Of a DNA stretch of 5,973 nt, positions 1 through 5,973 are shown one piece after another (the stretch's first letter is position 1; each line of letters starts with the position of its first letter). The stretch is from contig JAESQI010000253.1 of assembly GCA_016765255.1 (NCBI GenBank), forward strand, positions 1 to 5,973, read 5' to 3'. This stretch comes from Robiginitomaculum sp. Lineage in GTDB: Bacteria > Pseudomonadota > Alphaproteobacteria > Caulobacterales > Maricaulaceae. The position numbers were made by a program, and so were the translations under genes. The notes under the pieces are model-generated. The model was not told where the DNA came from. It made no database searches and worked only from the letters and a program-made list of their open reading frames with translations.

Positions 1-125
1 AAAGTGCAAGACAAGTACTTAGAATTGCCGACGAAATTGGTGATGACGCAACGGCAGATGTCGTGACGCCGCGTATTACCTTACACGAAAAAACAGCATG
101 GATGCTCAGAGCAACGGCAAGTTAA
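1..125 (+). CDS. dps: Dps-family ferritin-like protein, C-terminal end (5' partial)
   Basis: Frame 3 is open from the window edge to a TAA at 123-125 and gives about 40 residues that I translated by hand. They contain ADEIGDDATADVVTPR followed by HEKTAWMLRATAS. This is the typical end of the Dps/DNA-starvation ferritin family in alphaproteobacteria: the last two helices, with the conserved TPR, HEKTAWMLR pattern. Dps proteins form hollow dodecamers that oxidise and store iron using peroxide and protect DNA during starvation and oxidative stress. The ferroxidase residues lie in the missing N-terminal part, so activity cannot be judged here. The promoter is also outside the window. The gene converges on the histidine kinase gene, 74 bp away. 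The family call is fairly sure; the subtype (Dps versus a Dps-like miniferritin) is not. Confidence 0.85.
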   Translation, partial: SARQVLRIADEIGDDATADVVTPRITLHEKTAWMLRATAS

Positions 126-199
126 GGTTTGTCAATTATTATATTCATAGTCTTCTAGCCCCTGCGTTTGATGCAGAGAACTAAGCAGAGATATTGTGG

Positions 200-2659
<2,460 letters not shown>

Positions 2660-2682
2660 AAATGATCCATAAGCTTATCCCA

Positions 2683-2730
2683 CAAGTTTATTTTTCGTAT
2701 GTGTAGCGCGATATGGTTAATATAAACTTG
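2683..2730. repeat. 9-bp perfect inverted repeat in the region upstream of the kinase
   Basis: CAAGTTTAT at 2683-2691 is repeated as ATAAACTTG at 2722-2730, with a 30-nt spacer. The pair fills most of the 72 bp between the kinase start codon (2659) and the terminator U-tract (2732-2740), the only space for a kinase promoter. The distal arm overlaps a TATATT that could serve as a -10 element, but I see no matching -35. It could be an operator or a leader hairpin, or it could be chance in AT-rich DNA. Confidence 0.4.
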
Positions 2731-2731
2731 C

Positions 2732-2771
2732 AAAAAAAAAGCCGAGCACTCTTTTTAACAAGAGGCTCGGC
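2732..2771 (-). terminator. Strong intrinsic terminator shared by the lysR transcript and a candidate sRNA
   Basis: On the minus strand GCCGAGC plus CTCTT (2771 down to 2760) pairs with AAGAG plus GCTCGGC (2753 down to 2741). This makes a 12-bp stem with one bulged base at 2748 and a 6-nt loop. A run of nine U follows immediately (2740 down to 2732). The long GC-rich stem and uninterrupted U9 make it a very clear Rho-independent terminator. The U-run on only one side shows it acts on minus-strand transcripts. It insulates the kinase gene from the greA-trxB-lysR operon. It lies about 160 nt past the lysR stop, which is unusually far and suggests that a separate RNA ends here. Confidence 0.9.
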
Positions 2772-2852
2772 GAAGTCTTCGCATTACTATTCGGGGAGGA
2801 ATTGTAAGCGGTATATCAAATGAGATACAGGGGATGCATCAATCACTTGATG
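2732..2852 (-). ncRNA. Candidate trans-acting small RNA, possibly AbcR/alpha-r15-like
   Basis: Seen in the sequence, reading the minus strand: a 6-bp hairpin CATCAA-GTGA-TTGATG (2852-2837) capped by a GNRA tetraloop, then ATCCCCTG (2835-2828), a weak AT-rich hairpin, then TTCCTCCCC (2801-2793), a small GCGAAG/CTTCGC palindrome (2782-2770), and the strong U9 terminator. The expected RNA is about 120 nt. The two C-rich stretches are predicted to be mostly unpaired and resemble anti-Shine-Dalgarno motifs. Known: AbcR sRNAs of Rhizobiales are about 100-120 nt, use CU-rich anti-SD motifs to repress ABC-transporter mRNAs, and lie beside the lsrB/vtlR LysR gene. The same position here supports an AbcR-like identity, but no sequence alignment was made. 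Only one copy is visible, whereas several Rhizobiales have two. The alternative is that this is simply a long structured 3' UTR of lysR. The 5' end is uncertain by several bases. Confidence 0.55.
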
Positions 2853-2857
2853 AACAC

Positions 2858-2863
2858 TATATA
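2858..2863 (-). promoter_or_regulatory. Possible -10 element of the candidate sRNA
   Basis: TATATA lies 6-7 nt before the start of the first hairpin, a proper distance for initiation near 2851-2852. At 16-18 nt spacing there is no recognisable -35 (TACTCA or nearby hexamers only). That would suit an activator-dependent promoter, but it also weakens the call. Confidence 0.3.
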
Positions 2864-2906
2864 GGATGGTTTTGCAATATTGAGTAGAGACAAAAATTCA
2901 CGTCTA

Positions 2907-2924
2907 CTATGCATATATGCATAG
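2907..2924. promoter_or_regulatory. 18-bp perfect palindrome, possible LysR-type operator
   Basis: CTATGCATATATGCATAG reads the same on both strands, and an outer ACG (2900-2902) and CGT (2929-2931) keep the same symmetry. It starts 9 bp beyond the lysR stop codon. Its centre is about 64 bp upstream of the predicted sRNA start, the place where LysR-type activators normally have their recognition site. The half-sites do not fit the T-N11-A consensus exactly, because an even-length palindrome gives T-N10-A. Without a U-tract it is unlikely to be a terminator. As RNA it could form a 7-bp hairpin at the lysR 3' end. Confidence 0.45.
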
Positions 2925-2933
2925 CTACCGTAT

Positions 2934-3833
2934 TTATTTCCACACTTTTGCAGATTTCATAAGAAATTCTCGAAACACTTTTACGCGCGTAGATCCTCGC
3001 ATTTCTGTGGGGTAGACGAAATATACATCAAAAGGGATGCCGCTCACTTGCGGCAACACCCGAACAAGCCTTCGCGACATTGCGACCATATAATCAGGAA
3101 TACCGACAATGCCCATATCGGCTTCGGCAGCTCGCATAATCCCGTGAAGATTGTTGACCATGATAATGGGCTCTCGTGGATTATCCTTCTGGCGCCCAAG
3201 TTCTAATACCCAATTTGTACTGTGTAGTCGTGTAGGTATCAGTTCTCCAAAGGCAACCATGTCGTGATTGTCCAGATCTTGCACATTATTAGGCGCACCG
3301 CGCTCGGCTAGATAATTATGAGACGCGTAAAGACTTTGGGAAATCGTTCCCAATTTTCGCTCAATAACATCCCCTTGTGTAGAAGGCCAAGGCCGCAAGG
3401 CGCAGTCCACATCAAAAGCGGACAAATCATGTTCTTCATCTTCTAAAATAAGCTGGACTTGAATAAGGGGGTAGGTTTTTATAAACTTGGGGAGCAGAGA
3501 GATTAGCCAATTTGCCCCAAGAGAAATGGGAGTGGAAACACGGATTACCCCTTGCGGCTTATCTTGAGAGTCGATGACATTGGTTTGGGCGAGGGCGGCT
3601 TGATGGGCCATGTCGTGGGCGGCTTTAAACAGTATGCGCCCTTGTTCCGTAAGGGTTAGACCTCGTGCGTGGCGATGAAAGAGCGGCGCATTAAGTTGGC
3701 CTTCGAGGGAAGTGATTTGGCGGCTAACAGCAGATTGCGAAATACGAAGGCGGACAGCGGCGGCGGTTAACGAGCCCGTTTCCGCAGCGGCGTGAAAGGT
3801 CTTTAATTTATCCCAATCTAGGCTGTCTGGCAT
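2934..3833 (-). CDS. lsrB: LysR-type transcriptional regulator, LsrB/VtlR-like
   Basis: The 299-residue length is normal for LysR regulators. The N-terminal winged helix-turn-helix covers about residues 6-65, with recognition-helix region SQSAVSRQITSLE and the following HRHARGLTLTEQG. The effector-binding domain runs from about 94 to the end. The opening LDWDKLKTFHAAAETGSLT, the HRHARGL block and the DCALR segment resemble LsrB of Sinorhizobium and VtlR of Brucella. The position immediately after trxB is also the one known for lsrB. Those regulators control oxidative-stress, cell-envelope and AbcR sRNA genes in their hosts. There is one cysteine, Cys144, in the effector domain; redox sensing by cysteines has been reported for LsrB, so it is a candidate switch. 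The start ATG directly follows the trxB stop (TAAATG), with AAAGGGG as ribosome site inside the end of trxB, so translation is coupled. Family call is sure; orthology to lsrB is probable. Confidence 0.88.
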   Translation of the reverse strand: MPDSLDWDKLKTFHAAAETGSLTAAAVRLRISQSAVSRQITSLEGQLNAPLFHRHARGLTLTEQGRILFKAAHDMAHQAALAQTNVIDSQDKPQGVIRVSTPISLGANWLISLLPKFIKTYPLIQVQLILEDEEHDLSAFDVDCALRPWPSTQGDVIERKLGTISQSLYASHNYLAERGAPNNVQDLDNHDMVAFGELIPTRLHSTNWVLELGRQKDNPREPIIMVNNLHGIMRAAEADMGIVGIPDYMVAMSRRLVRVLPQVSGIPFDVYFVYPTEMRGSTRVKVFREFLMKSAKVWK

Positions 3834-4784
3834 TTATGCCCCTTTAGCGTTTTCTGTGAGCCAGCGTTCGGCTTCGAGCGCGCCCATACATCCAAGGCCA
3901 GCCGCAGTTACCGCTTGGCGAAAAATTTCGTCGCTAACGTCGCCGGTAGCAAAGACGCCAGGAATATTAGTGGCTGTGCTATCAGGCGCGGTTTGAATAT
4001 ACCCGCCTTGGTTCATTTTTACGTGGCCTTTAAACACTTGCGTGGAAGGTTTATGACCAATGGCAATAAAGACACCGTGAATATCGCGCTCAAACACGTC
4101 TCCAGTTTTGAGGTTTTTAAGCTTTACGCCCGTAACACCTTTTGGCATTTCGTCGCCCAAAATTTCCAAAAGGGTCGTGTCCCAAAGGATTTCAATTTTT
4201 GGATTTTCAAACAGACGTTTTTGCAAAATCTTTTCAGACCGCAAACTATCGCGGCGATGCACAAGGATAACTTTGCTGGCAAAATTGGTCAAGAATAAGG
4301 CTTCTTCCACGGCAGTATTGCCGCCGCCGACAACAATCACTTCTTTTTCCCTATAGAAAAATCCGTCACATGTGGCACAGGCAGAGACGCCAAATCCTTG
4401 AAAATGCTCTTCCGACGGAAGACCAATCCATTTGGCTTGTGCGCCAGTGGCAATAATAACCGCGTCTGCTGTATACAGTGTGCCTGTATCGCCAGTCATT
4501 TTAAAGGGCCGCTGGGAAAAATCCACGTCCGTAATCAGGTCTTCGTATAATTTCGTGCCAAATTTTAGGGCGTGGGTTTTGAAATGCTCCATAAGTTCGG
4601 GGCCTTGAATTTCGGGAAACCCTGGATAATTTTCAACATCGGTTGTAATGGTCAACTGCCCACCAGGTTGCATACCTGCAACAAGCCCAGGCTCTAACAT
4701 GGCGCGAGCTGCATAAACCGCCGCCGTATACCCAGCCGGGCCAGAACCAATGATGAGGACTTTATGGTGAATTGTATCAGGCAT
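3834..4784 (-). CDS. trxB: Thioredoxin-disulfide reductase
   Basis: This cytoplasmic FAD flavoenzyme uses NADPH to reduce thioredoxin, feeding ribonucleotide reductase, peroxiredoxins and disulfide repair. The 316 residues match the low-molecular-weight bacterial type. The FAD-binding GSGPAG is at 13-18. The redox-active CATC is at 136-139, followed by Asp140, and lies inside the NADPH domain. The NADPH-binding GGGNTA is at 153-158, with HRRD (176-179) contacting the 2'-phosphate of NADPH. The second FAD motif ATGD is at 279-282, followed by the usual RQAVTAAG stretch. All key residues are present. The ATG at 4784 has an AAAGAG ribosome site overlapping the greA stop, 10 nt upstream. The stop codon abuts the lysR start. 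No separate promoter is evident, so it is probably transcribed with greA. Confidence 0.97.
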   Translation of the reverse strand: MPDTIHHKVLIIGSGPAGYTAAVYAARAMLEPGLVAGMQPGGQLTITTDVENYPGFPEIQGPELMEHFKTHALKFGTKLYEDLITDVDFSQRPFKMTGDTGTLYTADAVIIATGAQAKWIGLPSEEHFQGFGVSACATCDGFFYREKEVIVVGGGNTAVEEALFLTNFASKVILVHRRDSLRSEKILQKRLFENPKIEILWDTTLLEILGDEMPKGVTGVKLKNLKTGDVFERDIHGVFIAIGHKPSTQVFKGHVKMNQGGYIQTAPDSTATNIPGVFATGDVSDEIFRQAVTAAGLGCMGALEAERWLTENAKGA

Positions 4785-4794
4785 TTTTGGCTCT

Positions 4795-5268
4795 TTACGT
4801 GAAAGAAATGTTTAAAATTTCATAACCCTTGGCACCGCTGGGCGCGTGAACTTCAAACACATCGCCAATTTCTTTGCCGATCATAGCGCGAGAAATGGGT
4901 GCCGTAATAGAAATTTTACCGTCTTTGATATTGGCTTCGTCTTCACCGACGATTTGGTAGCGACTTTCTTCGTCCGTATCTTCATTGACGATTTGGACTG
5001 TTGCCCCAAACTTGACCGTATCACCGCTCATTTGTGAAACGTCAATCACTTGAGCCAGTGAGAGTTTAGTGTCCAGCTCTTGGATACGTCCCTCAATGAA
5101 ACCCTGTTTTTCTTTGGCAGCATGGTATTCGGCATTTTCTATCAGATCGCCATGATCGCGGGCCACGGCAATCGCATTTATGATGATTGGTCGCTCAATC
5201 GTCTTAAGCTGCTTAAGTTCAGTTTCGAGGGCCGCGTGGCCAATGGTTGTCATCGGAAATTTTTGCAT
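4795..5268 (-). CDS. greA: Transcription elongation factor GreA
   Basis: GreA enters the secondary channel of RNA polymerase and stimulates cleavage of backtracked RNA, rescuing stalled complexes. The 157 residues match the family length (158 in E. coli). The N-terminal coiled coil (about 1-75) contains the tip motif GDLIENAEYHAAKE, with Asp41 and Glu44 at the positions of the acidic residues that help hold the catalytic magnesium. Position 43 is Ile, where Lys or Ser is common. The C-terminal FKBP-like domain (about 80-157) has FGATV, YQIVGEDEA and the SPI/API-R-IGK block typical of GreA. The start MQKFPMT matches the usual GreA start (E. coli MQAIPMT), which favours the first ATG over the second Met at residue 6. 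The ribosome site is weak. It likely leads the greA-trxB-lysR transcript from the promoter at 5289-5317. Confidence 0.97.
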   Translation of the reverse strand: MQKFPMTTIGHAALETELKQLKTIERPIIINAIAVARDHGDLIENAEYHAAKEKQGFIEGRIQELDTKLSLAQVIDVSQMSGDTVKFGATVQIVNEDTDEESRYQIVGEDEANIKDGKISITAPISRAMIGKEIGDVFEVHAPSGAKGYEILNISFT

Positions 5269-5288
5269 ATCTATATCATCCGTAGTAA

Positions 5289-5317
5289 ATCTTAAAATTG
5301 TCTGAGTATTATTTCAA
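5289..5317 (-). promoter_or_regulatory. Sigma70-type promoter of greA
   Basis: On the minus strand TTGAAA (5317-5312) is followed after exactly 17 bp by TAAGAT (5294-5289). These match the consensus hexamers at 5 of 6 and 4 of 6 positions. Initiation would fall near 5282, leaving a short leader of roughly 15 nt before the greA ATG. It is well placed to drive greA-trxB-lysR. No other equally good promoter is seen in the cluster. Confidence 0.6.
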
Positions 5318-5342
5318 TGGCCCAAAGCCCTAGAACGCAGGG

Positions 5343-5371
5343 AACATAAGGATTGTTCTTGTGGATTGCAA
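5343..5371 (-). promoter_or_regulatory. Second, weaker promoter candidate upstream of greA
   Basis: TTGCAA (5371-5366), 17 bp, then TATGTT (5348-5343) on the minus strand, each 4 of 6 to consensus. Its -10 lies inside a GAACA-N7-TGTTC inverted repeat (5342-5358), which could be an operator or chance. No intrinsic terminator for carB is visible in the 128 bp between carB and greA, so some readthrough from carB is possible. Confidence 0.3.
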
Positions 5372-5396
5372 GGGGGTAAAACAGCCGCAAAATTCC

Positions 5397-5973
5397 CTAA
5401 TCATAGTCTTGCAAGCTCATGACGTCGTAGTCGGTTTTTGCTAAATCTTGTAAAGAGGCCACAGCAGCACGGCTGCCTGAAAGCGTTGTGAAATAAGGGA
5501 CTTTTCCGATTAAAGCGGCGCGGCGCAAGGAGAAACTATCCTTTTGTGATTGTTTGCCCCACGTCGTATTAAACACAAGGTCAACTTCACCATTTTTAAT
5601 TGCATCAACGATGTGAGGTCGTCCTTCATGTACTTTCTTGACCTGTTCCACGGTAATGCCAGCCTCTTGTAAAAATGTAGCCGTACCGCCAGTCGCAATA
5701 ATTTTAAACCCTAAATCGGTCATGTCTTTTGCCACTTCGACCATGGACGGTTTGTCACCATCTTTTACGGAAATAAACACTGTCCCAGACTTTGGTAATA
5801 TGACACCGCCGCCGAGTTGTGATTTTGCAAAGGCAAGCCCGAAACTTTCGGCCAGCCCCATGACCTCACCTGTAGAACGCATTTCTGGCCCGAGCACTGT
5901 ATCGACACTTGGGAAGCGGGCAAACGGGAAAACCGCTTCTTTGACTGCGAATTTAGCCCGTGGCTGTTTGGTA
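5397..5973 (-). CDS. carB: Carbamoyl-phosphate synthase large subunit, C-terminal part (5' partial)
   Basis: CarB makes carbamoyl phosphate from bicarbonate, ammonia (delivered by CarA from glutamine) and two ATP, feeding pyrimidine and arginine synthesis. The last 191 residues are in the window and end at TAG (5397-5399). The frame stays open to the window edge and reads through KEAVFPFARFPSVDTVLGPEMRSTGEVMG, which is the conserved end of the second ATP-grasp half. The GTG at 5895-5897 is an internal Val and not a start. The rest is the MGS-like allosteric domain, with SVKDGDKP, IIATGGTATFL, the FNTTWGK block, DSFSLRRAAL and TLSGSRAAV. This domain binds UMP and ornithine in E. coli. No sign of truncation or frameshift. 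The ATP-grasp catalytic parts are outside the window. Confidence 0.97.
   Translation of the reverse strand, partial: TKQPRAKFAVKEAVFPFARFPSVDTVLGPEMRSTGEVMGLAESFGLAFAKSQLGGGVILPKSGTVFISVKDGDKPSMVEVAKDMTDLGFKIIATGGTATFLQEAGITVEQVKKVHEGRPHIVDAIKNGEVDLVFNTTWGKQSQKDSFSLRRAALIGKVPYFTTLSGSRAAVASLQDLAKTDYDVMSLQDYD

Noticed and set aside
162..176. Small hairpin CTGC-N7-GCAG between dps and the kinase
   Set aside because: Only 4 bp with a 7-nt loop and no U-tract on either strand, so it does not qualify as a terminator.
2814..2837. 7-codon minus-strand ORF (MHPLYLI) inside the candidate sRNA
   Set aside because: Very short, no ribosome site, and it overlaps the hairpin; possible by chance.
2820..2864. 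14-codon plus-strand ORF after a GGGGAGGA sequence at 2793-2800
   Set aside because: The SD-like stretch is 19 nt from the ATG, too far; the same bases are better explained as the C-rich motif of the minus-strand RNA.
3915..4298. 127-codon open frame on the plus strand, opposite trxB
   Set aside because: It lies wholly antisense to trxB, whose protein has every catalytic motif; the plus-strand product resembles nothing and has no ribosome site I can recognise.
5333..5358. LexA-like box near GAAC/GTTC repeats upstream of greA
   Set aside because: The alphaproteobacterial LexA box is a GTTC-N7-GTTC direct repeat; here the direct spacing is 5 and the other pair is inverted, so it does not fit.
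5895..5897. GTG as a start codon for the carB fragment
   Set aside because: The open frame continues upstream through conserved CarB residues to the window edge, so this codon is internal.

Overview
The window looks like chromosomal DNA from an alphaproteobacterium of fairly low to moderate GC (mid-40s percent by eye, not computed). The basis is gene order and protein character. On the minus strand, read from high to low coordinates, it holds the 3' part of carB, then greA, trxB and a LysR-type regulator of the LsrB/VtlR kind. This cluster is familiar from Rhizobiales and related alphaproteobacteria. I cannot assign a genus.

Layout from left to right. 1-125 is the 3' end of a dps-like ferritin gene on the plus strand. 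126-199 is a short convergent gap with no convincing terminator. 200-2659 (minus) encodes a soluble hybrid histidine kinase: two PAS-like regions, HisKA, HATPase and two receiver domains. 2660-2933 is the only sizeable intergenic region. It holds an inverted repeat upstream of the kinase, a strong intrinsic terminator facing the kinase, a likely structured small RNA gene ending at that terminator, and an 18-bp perfect palindrome just past the lysR stop. 2934-3833 is the LysR regulator, 3834-4784 trxB and 4795-5268 greA, all minus. 5269-5396 carries a good sigma70-type promoter for greA and a second, weaker one. 5397-5973 is the carB 3' end, with its start outside the window.

How the parts fit. 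trxB and lysR are translationally coupled (TAAATG junction) and greA lies 10 nt upstream of trxB, so greA-trxB-lysR is probably one transcript from the greA promoter. Thioredoxin reductase, an LsrB-type regulator and a Dps protein together give the region an oxidative-stress flavour, though carB and greA are housekeeping genes.

The most interesting element is the candidate small RNA at about 2732-2852 (minus). It has a 5' GNRA-capped hairpin, two C-rich anti-Shine-Dalgarno-like stretches and a strong terminator, and it sits directly downstream of the LsrB/VtlR-like gene. That matches the location and general architecture of the AbcR (alpha-r15) trans-acting sRNAs of Rhizobiales, which LsrB/VtlR regulators are known to control. 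The palindrome is centred about 64 bp upstream of the predicted RNA start, where LysR regulators usually bind. Homology to AbcR is inferred and has not been shown by alignment.
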